DNA of 64,000 nt from Lederbergia wuyishanensis (GTDB lineage: Bacteria; Bacillota; Bacilli; Bacillales; Bacillaceae_C): positions 1 through 64,000 of the forward strand of contig NZ_JALIRM010000008.1 of the NCBI RefSeq assembly GCF_022900255.1. Direction: 5' to 3'. The first letter of the stretch is position 1. Every line of letters begins with the position of its first letter. This document shows positions 9,822-19,099 of the stretch, piece by piece. The translations under genes and the position numbers were made by a program. A model generated the notes under the pieces. That model saw only the letters and a list, made by a program, of their open reading frames with translations. It made no database searches and had not been told where the DNA came from.

Positions 9822-10808
9822 TTGATTAATGTTGCTTTATTGAGTAGATGGCATGTACATGCTGATGATTATGCGAGAAATGCTCGGGATAATGAAAACC
9901 TTTCCATTCAATTAGTATGGGATGAGGATCCTGCACGCGGTAAGAAGTGGGCAGAAGAGCTTGGAGTACCTTTTGAAGCAGATTTGGAGAAAGTATTATC
10001 AAATGCTGATATCGATGCGGTTATCATTAGCACTCCAACAAGTTTACATAAAGAAGTGATGATTGCAGCTGCTAATCATAAGAAACATATTTTTTCAGAA
10101 AAAGTGTTAGCTTTCTCAGTGGAAGATTGTGAAGAAATCTATCAAGCTGTAGAAGCAAATGGAGTTCAATTAATGCTTTCATTGCCTAGATTGACAGAAA
10201 GCTATTATTTATATGCTCAAGAGGCATTAAATTCAGGAAAACTAGGTAAGCTTACAACAATTCGTTGCCGCTTTGCACATAACGGTGCTGTTCCGAATGA
10301 AGGAGCAACAAGTGGCTGGTTACCGGAACGCTTTTTCAGTAAAGAAGAAGCTGGCGGTGGCGCATTAATCGACCTTGGTGCTCATCCAATTTATTTAACG
10401 AATCGTCTTGCTGGAAATGCTGTTGCCGTTCAAGCGAGACTTCAACAAACAAATGGGCATGGTGTAGACGACAATGCGGTCGTTCTAGTAGAATACGAAT
10501 CTGGTGCTTTAGGGATTATCGAAACAAGCTTCGTATCTAACGGAAGTCCATTCCAGCTTGAACTGTATGGTACTGAAGGAACTGTTTTATATGAAGATGG
10601 AAAGCTTAGAGCAACTGGAAAACATTTTGAAGGCTGGGAAAATCCAGAAGCACCAAAAGCATTGCCGATGCCAATGGTACAGTGGACAGAAGCCATTTTG
10701 AATGGAACAACTCCTTCTATCACGAAAGATGACGCTATTCGTTTAACAGCAGTGAATGAAGCAGCTGCGCGTTCACAAGAAGAAGGAAAAAGAATTGAAT
10801 TAAATTAA
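9822..10808 (+). CDS. Gfo/Idh/MocA family oxidoreductase
   Basis: NAD(P)-dependent sugar or inositol-type dehydrogenase. The N-terminal Rossmann domain has an unusual first loop (INVALLSRWHVHADDY instead of GxGxxG), followed by DAVIISTPTSLHKE and HIFSEKVLAFSVEDCEEI, where SEKV replaces the EKP motif. The C-terminal alpha/beta domain contains GGGALIDLGAHPIYL. TTG at 9822 is taken as start, with GAAGGG about ten bases upstream; the open frame extends to 9768 but has no ribosome site there. About 328 residues. The substrate is unknown and no sugar operon is adjacent. Confidence 0.82.
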   Translation: MINVALLSRWHVHADDYARNARDNENLSIQLVWDEDPARGKKWAEELGVPFEADLEKVLSNADIDAVIISTPTSLHKEVMIAAANHKKHIFSEKVLAFSVEDCEEIYQAVEANGVQLMLSLPRLTESYYLYAQEALNSGKLGKLTTIRCRFAHNGAVPNEGATSGWLPERFFSKEEAGGGALIDLGAHPIYLTNRLAGNAVAVQARLQQTNGHGVDDNAVVLVEYESGALGIIETSFVSNGSPFQLELYGTEGTVLYEDGKLRATGKHFEGWENPEAPKALPMPMVQWTEAILNGTTPSITKDDAIRLTAVNEAAARSQEEGKRIELN

Positions 10809-10814
10809 TTATGG

Positions 10815-10850
10815 AAGACTCCATCTTTTTTACAAGATGGGGTCTTTGTT
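10815..10850 (+). terminator. Terminator after the oxidoreductase
   Basis: Stem 10815-10827 with 10834-10846 (AAGACTCCATCTT against AAGATGGGGTCTT), T-rich tail. Confidence 0.85.
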
Positions 10851-11087
10851 TCATTTGCTAACCACTTAAAAGGAATGATAACAATCTTACTCAAAGCAAG
10901 TGGTGGTGGAGAAGTTGAGAGTAGTAGGGAATTAATGAGGATGAAATCTTGATGATTTCATCCTATTATATTACGAATGATTAGGATAAAATTGGAAAAG
11001 GTGAATGCGTTGAAAAATTTTTAAATTCGACTCAGCCAATCGTTAAATAACATAGTGAATATAATGAAATAAATTTTGAGGTGAATA
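10851..11087. other. Intergenic stretch with an 11-bp inverted repeat
   Basis: No gene seen. A perfect inverted repeat AGGATGAAATC (10938-10948) and GATTTCATCCT (10954-10964) with a five-base loop has no T run after it, so it is not a standard terminator. It could be a regulator site or a remnant of a mobile repeat. Confidence 0.45.
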
Positions 11088-11483
11088 ATGAAATTTTATA
11101 AGATTACTAAGATAGTAGGTATTGTCGCAGGTATATTAACTATGTTTGTAGCAATAGGTTTTGGGATACTCTTTTTAATAGGAACAGGTTTATATAAAGC
11201 ACTGAATTCAGGATATGAGAATGCAACACCTGACATTTCAGTTGCAATAACTATTGTGATCATTCTATTACTTTTGGGGTTAATAACTGGATTGGGACCT
11301 TTTTGGCTTAAAAAGAAAACCTGGAGAATAATTTATATCGGATTATGCTTAGTTCTTGGACTTGGTTTTATCATTGCTTTCATTATTTCAATTAGAGCAT
11401 TGGGATGGAAAAATGAAATCTTTATCTTGGGGTTAGGAGCTATTTTTTTCCTTCAAAGCTACTTAGTTATAAAGAAGAGATAA
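11088..11483 (+). CDS. Small hypothetical membrane protein, four predicted spans
   Basis: 131 residues, not assigned to a known family. Four hydrophobic segments are visible at about 8-35, 50-70, 80-102 and 109-128, with short basic loops (FWLKKKTW) and a KKR end that suggests a cytoplasmic C-terminus. GAGGTGA lies five to six bases before the ATG, so it is a real gene. It stands alone between the oxidoreductase and rlmCD and has no visible terminator. Confidence 0.65.
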   Translation: MKFYKITKIVGIVAGILTMFVAIGFGILFLIGTGLYKALNSGYENATPDISVAITIVIILLLLGLITGLGPFWLKKKTWRIIYIGLCLVLGLGFIIAFIISIRALGWKNEIFILGLGAIFFLQSYLVIKKR

Positions 11484-11564
11484 TTCATCGTGTTCCTTTT
11501 ATGTGAAAAAAACAAATTATGTTACAATCATTAAAGTAAAAATGTACTGAAAAGGAAGACATTC

Positions 11565-12935
11565 ATGGCTAAAATTCAAGCACCAGTAAATAAAAATGAT
11601 TATATAGATGTTACATTTGAAGATTTGACTCATGATGGCAACGGAGTAGCAAAGGTTGATGGATATCCGCTTTTTGTTCCAAATGGATTACCAGGTGAAA
11701 AAGCGAAAATTAAAGTTACTAAGTTAAATAAAGGATACGGATTCGGACGTTTAATTGAACTTCATGAAGAAAGTAAGTATAGGGTTGAGCCGGTATGTCC
11801 GATTTATAAAGAGTGTGGCGGCTGCCAGCTTCAACATCTGAGCTACGAAGGACAAATGATAGCGAAAGAAAAGCAAGTTCGCGACGTTTTGGAACGGATC
11901 GGAAAACTTGAAAATGTAACTGTTCATCCAGTGTTAGGAATGGATGAGCCATGGCGTTATCGGAATAAATCCCAAGTTCCAATTGGTGAGCATGAAGGCG
12001 GACTGATAGGAGGATTTTATCAAAGAAGATCCCACGACATCATTGATATGGAAAAGTGTCTCATCCAAATGGAGCAAAATGACGTTATACTACAAAAGGT
12101 CAAGGAGATTTGCAGTAAGTATGGTGTTAAAGCCTATAACGAACAAACTCATAAAGGGACGTTACGACATGTGATGGCACGTACCGGTAAAAAGACCGGT
12201 GAAATGATGATCGTCTTGATTACCCGTACTGCAGATATGCCAAACCGTAAACAAATTGTAGAGGAAATCGCTGAGGCAACACCAGGTATTAAGTCCATCG
12301 TACAAAACGTTAATTCCAAACGTACAAATGTGATTTTTGGTGACCAAACAACGGTCCTGTGGGGCGAAGAAGTCATCTATGATTATATTGGAGACATCAA
12401 ATTCGCTATATCCGCACGCTCTTTTTATCAAGTGAATCCAGACCAAACGAAAGTCCTTTATGATAAGGCTCTAGAATATGCGAATTTGAGCGGAGAAGAA
12501 ACGGTAATTGACGCATATTGCGGAATTGGGACAATCTCATTATTTTTAGCTCAAAAAGCCCAAAAAGTATACGGAGTCGAAATTGTTCCTGAAGCAATTG
12601 AAGATGCAAAGAGAAACGCAGAACTAAACGGCATCATAAACGTTGAATTTGCAGTAGGGGAAGCAGAAACCGTCATTCCAAATTGGTACAATCAAGGCAT
12701 CCAAGCTGACGTTCTCGTAGTCGATCCACCACGTAAAGGCTGTGACCAGGAACTGCTTGATACGATTATTAACATGAAACCGAAAAAGGTTGTCTATGTA
12801 TCGTGTAATCCTGCAACTTTGGCAAGGGATTTGCGCATTTTGGAAGATGGCGGATATAAGACGGTTGAGGTGCAGCCGGTGGATATGTTTCCGCAGACGA
12901 TGCATGTTGAGTGCGTGGTGCAATTAGTTTTGTAA
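11565..12935 (+). CDS. rlmCD: 23S rRNA (uracil-5-)-methyltransferase RlmCD
   Basis: SAM-dependent enzyme making m5U in 23S rRNA; the B. subtilis enzyme (YefA) modifies both U747 and U1939. 456 residues. An N-terminal TRAM RNA-binding domain (about 8-68) is followed by iron-sulfur cysteines C78, C84, C87 and a further cysteine in MEKCLIQ. The methyltransferase domain has [20 protein letters not shown] and the catalytic cysteine in [11 protein letters not shown] (C414). GAAAAGGAAG precedes the ATG. Its last codons are duplicated at about 18.3 kb, which marks this 3' end as an insertion point. Confidence 0.95.
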   Translation: MAKIQAPVNKNDYIDVTFEDLTHDGNGVAKVDGYPLFVPNGLPGEKAKIKVTKLNKGYGFGRLIELHEESKYRVEPVCPIYKECGGCQLQHLSYEGQMIAKEKQVRDVLERIGKLENVTVHPVLGMDEPWRYRNKSQVPIGEHEGGLIGGFYQRRSHDIIDMEKCLIQMEQNDVILQKVKEICSKYGVKAYNEQTHKGTLRHVMARTGKKTGEMMIVLITRTADMPNRKQIVEEIAEATPGIKSIVQNVNSKRTNVIFGDQTTVLWGEEVIYDYIGDIKFAISARSFYQVNPDQTKVLYDKALEYANLSGEETVIDAYCGIGTISLFLAQKAQKVYGVEIVPEAIEDAKRNAELNGIINVEFAVGEAETVIPNWYNQGIQADVLVVDPPRKGCDQELLDTIINMKPKKVVYVSCNPATLARDLRILEDGGYKTVEVQPVDMFPQTMHVECVVQLVL

Positions 12936-13460
12936 TTGTCTAACTAAAATAAACTCTACTCAGTAAAAATAAACATCTCTCAATCCGACCCCGATTTCGT
13001 GAAAATAAACATTTCCGATTTCAGGGTCTTTTTCATGAACATCCCTTGTCCTGTCTCGGTTTCTTCTTCTTTCCCTTATGCAACATTCTCGGTAAACTTT
13101 ATTTTAACTCCCGGAAAAATGTGAAAAAACAGGTGGAAAAGAGGCGGAAAAACGGCCATTTTTGAATCAAAAAAGGTTCAAAATGTGGGTTCGGTCGGAA
13201 AACTTTATTTTAACAGCGACGGTGGAATGCGGGTTTGGAGCGGGTGATTTCGGAGGAGTTTAATAGGGTTGTACAAAATTTGTAACCTAATAATAAATTT
13301 TTCATCTAAAAAATTAACATTTTTGATTCCGACCCTGATTTCGTTTAATTGCTGGCGAAAATTAGGGGAAAAAGAGGCAAAAAAAAGGACAGCTTATACA
13401 CGAAAATGAGTAAAAAGGGTTCGGTCGAAAATCTTTATTTTAACGCCGGTGGGGATAAGT
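12936..13460. repeat. Palindromic non-coding repeat region downstream of rlmCD
   Basis: About 500 bases without a gene. Two diverged units each start near an aataaacat or ttaacat string plus tccgacc(c/t)... and end with ggttcggtcg...tttattttaac (about 12,968-13,215 and 13,305-13,450). The ends are imperfect inverted repeats of each other. Related sequence recurs at 18,325-18,400 and 35,340-35,430. This looks like a REP/MITE-type dispersed element; no transposase is present. Confidence 0.7.
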
Positions 13461-13590
13461 GTTTATTTTTGTTGTATAAAATTCTTGATCCAAAACAAAC
13501 TCGTTTACTTTACAGTCTTTCATCCTACTTTCAATCTTTTTGAAATAAAGAAAGTGCTTTATCATAATCCCTTAAAAATATCCCTAATAT

Positions 13591-13600
13591 TTGGTATAAT
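13591..13600 (+). promoter_or_regulatory. Extended -10 promoter for the ATPase gene
   Basis: TGGTATAAT (TATAAT at 13595-13600) is an extended -10 element 38 bases before the ATG; no strong -35 is visible. Confidence 0.55.
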
Positions 13601-13637
13601 GCTTTTATTAAAGTTTATAGATTATAGGGAGAATAAA

Positions 13638-15362
13638 ATGCCAGAAATTATTACAGAAACGGATAAATTACGAGTGTTATATTCAAAAAGACCATTTAAA
13701 GTTAGGAATGCAGATGAATTTGATACTGAACAAATTTTGGATTTATTTATCGACCCTACAGAGGGCTTAACAAATCCATTTGATTTTGAAAATGTAATCG
13801 TTAAAGGAAAAATGGGTACCGGAAAAACGATGTATTTACGAGCGAATCATGCTTGCTATTTATACTCTGTGGTACCATCAATACTCCATGAAGAAGAGAT
13901 TATTTTACCAGTTTATATTCGATTAAGTGATTTTCAGCATATTTCCGATCCAATACAAATATACAATTCTTTCATATTAAAGTTTATAGAGGAATTATCC
14001 TCAGTTTTTATGCATTTACAGGATAGCCGAAAGTTAGCTAATTTACATAATGGCATAACAAGTTTACCTCCAAGTATCTTCGGAAGCGAACAAAAGGTTG
14101 CAACAATTTTTAATGAGTTAAGAAAACTAAGTGCAGATGAATATGTAGAAAAAATTCAAAAGGATTTAAATTATTCGGGAAAAGCTAAACCGAATTTTTT
14201 TGAAATTTCTGCTGAATATAGAGAAGGTAAAGTTTTAGAACTTAAAGAAAAAAGAACACCAGGTATATCGGATATTAACCATGCCTACGACACATTATTA
14301 AAAGATTTTAACGGTAAGATATTACTGTTAATAGATGAAGCCGGATCAATTAACAAATCCTTCTTTAAAGGAGAGGAGGGGGAGCCCGCTTTATTTGAGG
14401 TATTAATGAATCAATTAAGAACTTTGGATTTCGTCCGTACTAAAATTGCGGTTTATCCAAATTCATTTTCCGATATCTTAAATGAAACAAGATACGGGGA
14501 TGTAGTATGGCTACAAGAAGATATAACCAATGAGGAGGGGTTTCAAGCTTTTAGAGAAAAAGCATTAGCATTAGTAGAAAGATATATTTCAAACGCTATG
14601 GAAGATGAAATGAAATATGATTTTTTATTTAGTTTAGCAGGCGACGAAGGAGATCTATTTGAACAACTAATAAATGCTTCAAATGGTAATATCCGTAGAT
14701 TCGTACAATTGTTAGATCAATCTTTAAGTATATCTTTCAAGCAAAATAAAGGTACTGATGTTGTGAAGTTAGAGCATGTCAATAAAACGTTAAAAGAGCA
14801 TGCTATATCTATGGAATCATTATTTAGTGAAGTTGATAGAGATTTCTTAGTAACATTAGCTGATACATGTAAAAGTAGAGGAACTTTTCGTTTTCAGTTT
14901 CCCAATAAATCTCTTTTGTTATCAAAATATGTAAACAAATCAGCTGAATACAATATTTTGAATATCATAGACAATGGAACAGGGAGAAAAGGAACTACCT
15001 ATGCTTTTGATTACGCATATTGTTTTTATCATGATATTCCAACTCATCATATACAAGGGGCGGAGCGTATAGATAAATCTAGAAGTAAAAAAACGGGTTC
15101 TTGGATTAAAAAAGTCACTAAGATATCAGACAATATCATTGAACATGCAACTTTTCCAGGGAAAATTGAAGGGTCTGTTGTTTGGATAAGGGGAGATGCC
15201 GGCTTTATTAAAGGTGATGATGGTATTGATTATTACTTTGATCAAGCAATGGTCATTCAAGAGGATAAGGACAAATCTTTATTTCATGAAAAAAGGGTCA
15301 GATTTATACCTTCGAAATCTGAGCGCGGTGCTCAAATAGCTTTCGATATTGAAATTCTCTAA
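13638..15362 (+). CDS. Orphan P-loop ATPase (ORC/Cdc6-like) with C-terminal cold-shock-like domain
   Basis: 574 residues. Walker A GKMGTGKT is at 57-64 and Walker B LLLIDEAG near 230, followed by a winged-helix-like region. The final 70 residues (EGSVVWIRGDAGFIKGDDG...) resemble the GxVKWFNxxKGFGFI strand pattern of cold-shock nucleic-acid-binding domains. The architecture suggests an ATPase that senses or remodels nucleic acid; the role is unknown. The ATG at 13638 has a GGGAGA site and a clear promoter; the frame is open upstream to 13449 but without signals. The gene is AT-rich, stands alone, and is flanked by repeats and a dead recombinase, so it is probably acquired. A defence role is a possibility, not shown. 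Confidence 0.7.
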   Translation: MPEIITETDKLRVLYSKRPFKVRNADEFDTEQILDLFIDPTEGLTNPFDFENVIVKGKMGTGKTMYLRANHACYLYSVVPSILHEEEIILPVYIRLSDFQHISDPIQIYNSFILKFIEELSSVFMHLQDSRKLANLHNGITSLPPSIFGSEQKVATIFNELRKLSADEYVEKIQKDLNYSGKAKPNFFEISAEYREGKVLELKEKRTPGISDINHAYDTLLKDFNGKILLLIDEAGSINKSFFKGEEGEPALFEVLMNQLRTLDFVRTKIAVYPNSFSDILNETRYGDVVWLQEDITNEEGFQAFREKALALVERYISNAMEDEMKYDFLFSLAGDEGDLFEQLINASNGNIRRFVQLLDQSLSISFKQNKGTDVVKLEHVNKTLKEHAISMESLFSEVDRDFLVTLADTCKSRGTFRFQFPNKSLLLSKYVNKSAEYNILNIIDNGTGRKGTTYAFDYAYCFYHDIPTHHIQGAERIDKSRSKKTGSWIKKVTKISDNIIEHATFPGKIEGSVVWIRGDAGFIKGDDGIDYYFDQAMVIQEDKDKSLFHEKRVRFIPSKSERGAQIAFDIEIL

Positions 15363-15539
15363 GAGCGTTACTGAATGACTTTGCCTTTATTGCATTTAAT
15401 TTTCAGGTTATTTAGATATACTGCTGATTAAAGGAGCATTGAAAAAGTTTGCGGAGCAATGTCTTCTTTCGGCAGTAGCAGCGTTTTACCAAAAGACCTA
15501 GATAATCAATAAATAGGTGGAGTGTACAATAAGACTTGA
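15363..15539. other. Non-coding stretch after the ATPase gene
   Basis: No gene or clear terminator recognised. It contains a G/C-poor stretch with possible mobile-element debris next to the decayed recombinase. Confidence 0.3.
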
Positions 15540-16195
15540 AAGAAAAAATACAGCCCGTTAGACTGTACCTTGTAGAAGAGGGTTGGATAGGTTATATTGA
15601 ATTTTAATTTTCCGCCTTCAAATACTTCAATTTTTTGCAATAACCTTTGTAGAACGTGTTTCATGACCTGTACTTCGTCAATGTCGAGGGTCGAGTACCG
15701 TTCTATTTCTTTTTTGAAAACTTATTAATTGTTCGGCCAGGTCTTACCTTGCATCAAACAATACGATTAGTTCAGCTTTTTTATTCGCTAATCCTTGTTG
15801 TTGCTGTACTATTCGTTCGTTTTGTCGCATGAATTGCTCTGGCGTAACTTTATCGTCAGCGTGTAGACTTAACAGCTTGTCAAAGCGTTTATCCATTTCG
15901 GCTAATTCTTTGTCAATACGGGCTAATTCCTTTTTGGTATTGATTGTACCGAATTAGCTTTTTCTTCGGCAATACCGTATAGCCTATCCATATTAACGTT
16001 ATTCTTAACTGCTTGTAGTAATTCCTTTTCCGCAATGATATGCGACGAGCAGTACCTAGACGTATATTTAACGTACCCCACAGCATACATACGCCCCTTT
16101 ACGTCTATCAGGCTTGATGTGCATTCCGCTACCACAATCAGGACAAACAACTTTCCCGCATTCTGACGTCGATTGAAGGTTGACTCCCCAAAAAA
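15540..16195 (-). pseudogene. Decayed large serine recombinase (C-terminal part)
   Basis: Minus-strand translation in several frames gives pieces of a large serine recombinase. There is a zinc-ribbon part with CPDCGSGMHIKPDRRKG, then YCSSHIIAEKELLQAVK...LYGIAEEKAN, then a coiled-coil stretch KKELARIDKELAEMDKRFDKLL...VTPEQFMRQNERIVQQQQGLANKKAEL. At least two frameshifts and stop codons separate the pieces, and the catalytic N-terminal domain is missing. It is a remnant of a mobile element inserted next to the ATPase gene, unrelated in position to the prophage integrase at 38.4 kb. Confidence 0.8.
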
Positions 16196-16294
16196 CATGG
16201 AAAATCAAAATATTGAAACCCCTAGGCTAGGACCGCGACTTCATTCTTCTCAGGCAATCGAAAATATTGTGAATAGATCTTTTGACTATAAAAC

Positions 16295-16335
16295 AAAAGG
16301 TACAACTAGAATCTCACTAGTTGTACCTTTTTGTG
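16295..16335. terminator. Strong terminator upstream of the peptidase 3' end
   Basis: Perfect 15-bp stem, 16295-16309 with 16317-16331, T run on the plus side and A run on the minus side, so it can stop both strands. It ends the minus-strand peptidase transcript. Confidence 0.85.
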
Positions 16336-16387
16336 CGGATTACTTCCGATTGTCCTCTGCTAAAAACAATCCCAAGCTCCCACTTCG

Positions 16388-18085
16388 TTAACCAATGTCT
16401 TGAATGACTTTTTCTAGGAATTCACCCATTCGCTTAACTGCCGGCTCTGAAAAATCAAAACTAACCCCAGTTTCTTTATAAATAGCTGCGATGGATTGAT
16501 TGTAGTCCCCACTTGCACCTTTTTTAAAGGATTCGACAGCTTGCTCTGGGTTTTTTCGATAATTTTCAAGTAATTGTAGAGCACCAAGCATGGAGATAGA
16601 GTATTCAATATTATAGAAAGGAACTTCGAAATAATGAAGAGTGCCTGACCAGCTCATCCCAATTTCTTCCTCAAACCCAGAAGTATCGACAGGGTTCAAG
16701 CCATAACGTTTTGAGATTTCAAAGTATTTTTCATCACGCTCTTTGGCAGTATGATTAGGATTCGTATACATCCAATGCTGGAAAAGGTCTCCTGACAATG
16801 GGCCGTATAACATTGTAAATGCCCGTCTCAGCTCTTCACGCTGTGCGCTCTTAAAATCTTCTTCTTCTGGATAAAAACGATCTAACTTATCCAATAAGAG
16901 CAATTCCATCCCATGTGAATACAGTTCAGCAATTTCCATTCTGTGCTGGTATTCTTCAAGAGGACCGTGTTCTGAAAACTCGAGGTACCCATTCACTGCA
17001 TGGCCCATTTCATGAATTAATGCGATAAGAGAGAAAAAGGATGGACTAAAATTCGCAAAAACAAAGGTATCCCCTGAAACAGGTAAGGGAGTACAGAAAC
17101 CACCTGGGCTTTTTCCTTTCCGATCTCCAAGATCTAGTAACCCATGCTCTCTCATGTAATCGAAACGGTCTGCAAAATAAGGGTCGGTCTTTCCTAACAT
17201 CTCAGAAACGCCATCCATAAGAGTAGATACCTCGGAGTATGGTGGGTTTTTCATCAATTTTGCTGTGTTATCCCAAGGGCGATATGTATCAACACCAAGC
17301 TTGGACTTAAAGACATCTGCTAGTCGATTCCAAGCCGGAATAATATGTTTTTCTACATTTTCATGAAAGTCATAACAATCTTGAACACTGTACTCACGAT
17401 TTTTGACCACAAACATATAATCACGATAATTTTCAAAGCCTGCATTTAATGCAATTTGGTGACGTAGTTGAACGAGTTCGTCCATGATGGCATCCATATC
17501 GGGCTTAATTTGACGATGGGCTGACATCATCGCGTGATAAGCTTTTTCTCTTACTGCTCTGTCTAGATTATCCAGTTGGGATTGGATAAATGGAAAAGGC
17601 TTTTCCTCACCGTCCCATTCAACTGTTAATCCTCCCATAATTTCACTATACTTCGTACAGAGCTCTTGTTCTTTTACCATTAATGGAATGTTTTCTTCTC
17701 TGAACAGTTTAAGTTTTGACTCACGGACGCGTCGCATTAAACCATAACGGTTTTCATCTAATTGATTTAAATAAGGAGACTCACAACATTTCTCATTGAG
17801 TTTTGCTTCATATTTCATTAAAAGTGGTTGGATGACTTGCTGATCGTGAAGATAAGTTGACTTGATGTCCGCATTATCTGTGTTGCGATAGAAGTCGACT
17901 TGGTGACCTGTCATCGCCTCATTGATTTTAATCATTAAATCCTTTTCATCTTTTAACCACTTTTCTAGGTCAGAAACGGATTCGATCGGAACCTCAAGTA
18001 AACTTCGGAATTGAGCTTCGACCCCTTCTACATCTTGTAAATCAATTAATTCTTTATAATAATTATGACCTGTAACTTGTGTCAT
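16388..18085 (-). CDS. M3 family oligoendopeptidase (PepF-like)
   Basis: Zinc metallopeptidase that cuts short cytoplasmic peptides. 565 residues. The HEMGH zinc site is at 358-362 (LIHEMGHAVNG), and the third ligand is expected in MEIAELYS about 22 residues later. The preceding FANFSPSFFSL and the C-terminal substrate region with YFEVPFYNIEYSIS and GALQLLENY are typical of M3B oligoendopeptidases. The ATG at 18085 has GGGGGAGGGAG upstream. Monocistronic, ending before a strong terminator. It lies between the rlmCD tail copies, so it may belong to the inserted segment or be older host DNA. Confidence 0.92.
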   Translation of the reverse strand: MTQVTGHNYYKELIDLQDVEGVEAQFRSLLEVPIESVSDLEKWLKDEKDLMIKINEAMTGHQVDFYRNTDNADIKSTYLHDQQVIQPLLMKYEAKLNEKCCESPYLNQLDENRYGLMRRVRESKLKLFREENIPLMVKEQELCTKYSEIMGGLTVEWDGEEKPFPFIQSQLDNLDRAVREKAYHAMMSAHRQIKPDMDAIMDELVQLRHQIALNAGFENYRDYMFVVKNREYSVQDCYDFHENVEKHIIPAWNRLADVFKSKLGVDTYRPWDNTAKLMKNPPYSEVSTLMDGVSEMLGKTDPYFADRFDYMREHGLLDLGDRKGKSPGGFCTPLPVSGDTFVFANFSPSFFSLIALIHEMGHAVNGYLEFSEHGPLEEYQHRMEIAELYSHGMELLLLDKLDRFYPEEEDFKSAQREELRRAFTMLYGPLSGDLFQHWMYTNPNHTAKERDEKYFEISKRYGLNPVDTSGFEEEIGMSWSGTLHYFEVPFYNIEYSISMLGALQLLENYRKNPEQAVESFKKGASGDYNQSIAAIYKETGVSFDFSEPAVKRMGEFLEKVIQDIG

Positions 18086-18291
18086 GGATAACTCCCTCCC
18101 CCTTTAAATAATTTAATTATCTCAATAATTATAATATAGTTTTCTAGTTATCAAAACTAGCTTTTTCAAAAGGATCAACAATTTAAATTTTTAATGAAGA
18201 TGATAGAATCTGCTTTTTAAACGGGATAACTTTATAAAACGAGTGTAAACTCACCAAACACACCATGTGTTGCTGCATACACTTGGGACAA

Positions 18292-18400
18292 GTTGAGTGT
18301 GTGGCGCAATTAGTTTTATAATTGTCTAACTAAAATCCTGATTTCGTGAAAATAAATATTACCGATTTCCGGTTCTTTTCTTTTTAAACCTTTAAAAGCA
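18292..18400 (+). repeat. Second copy of the rlmCD 3' end plus adjoining repeat
   Basis: Bases 18292-18336 match rlmCD bases 12906-12950 at 42 of 45 positions, covering the last codons, the stop and the following non-coding bases. The copy still reads VECVAQLVL-stop. After it, a shortened version of the palindromic repeat continues (cctgatttcgtgaaaataaa). The bases before 18292 do not resemble rlmCD. This is what an integrative element leaves when it inserts at a gene end and restores that end; a local duplication is the alternative. Confidence 0.75.
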
Positions 18401-18584
18401 CTTAGAAAAAAAGAGGGATGTTCTTAAAAAGACAGGAAAATGGATGAAGGAAAATAGCCATTTTGAATCGAATATTTACAAATACCATACTATTACCTGC
18501 CAACTAGAACCTCAAAGGCTATGAGTGTTGAGGAGAAAACATACCATACGATGGTGTGGAATAATTTTCTTATGGAGGATGAGC

Positions 18585-19070
18585 ATGAGCAAAACCGAAA
18601 TCGAAACCGTCTCTCGTGTAGAGAACCTGTCTCTTATTGTTGAGCGAGTGTACAATGTGCCCCGGCAATTAGTCTGGGATGCATGGACGAAACCTGAACA
18701 TGTTTCTCTCTGGTGGGGCTACGGAGGCGTACCGCTTTATGTTTGTGATGTCGATTTGTGTCAAGGTGGTTCCTATAGGTATGTCCAAAAGGGAGAAGAT
18801 GGCACCGAGTATCCGTTTATTGGGAGTTATCGAGAGGTTACCAGTCCTACAAGGCTAGTCTATACTCAAATTTTTGACGTCGAACCCTTTAATGAGTATG
18901 AGTCAGTGACGTACGATACTTTTGAAGAAATTGAAGGAGAGAAGACAAAACTGACGAGCAGAACTGAGTTCAAATCAGCCGAAGCACTACAGGGAGCTTT
19001 AGATACGGGAATGGAACAAGGGGCAATCGATTCGATGGAGCGGTTTGCCAAACATCTGGAAAAGATATAA
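18585..19070 (+). CDS. SRPBCC/AHSA1-domain protein
   Basis: 161 residues of the Activator of Hsp90 ATPase 1-like (START/Bet v 1) fold. Family signature ERVYNVPRQLVWDAWTKPEHVSLWWGY at the N-terminus, a GGSYRYV strand, and the C-terminal helix GMEQGAIDSMERFAKHLEKI. These proteins bind hydrophobic ligands; the ligand is unknown. The ATG at 18585 has GGAGG six bases upstream; the open frame reaching 18525 lacks a ribosome site. Twenty-nine bases separate it from a DUF1801 gene, a pairing often seen in Firmicutes, so the two are probably co-transcribed. Confidence 0.88.
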   Translation: MSKTEIETVSRVENLSLIVERVYNVPRQLVWDAWTKPEHVSLWWGYGGVPLYVCDVDLCQGGSYRYVQKGEDGTEYPFIGSYREVTSPTRLVYTQIFDVEPFNEYESVTYDTFEEIEGEKTKLTSRTEFKSAEALQGALDTGMEQGAIDSMERFAKHLEKI

Positions 19071-19099
19071 GAATACATGTTAGCAGGAAGGTGAAAACA

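Noticed and set aside
10938-10964. Terminator at the 11-bp inverted repeat
   Set aside because: No T run follows on either strand; the oxidoreductase already has a terminator at 10815-10850.
13449-13637. 63-residue N-terminal extension of the P-loop ATPase
   Set aside because: Hydrophobic, crosses the promoter, no ribosome site; ATG at 13638 is well supported.
15540-16195. Intact recombinase gene
   Set aside because: Frameshifts and stops in all frames; catalytic domain missing.
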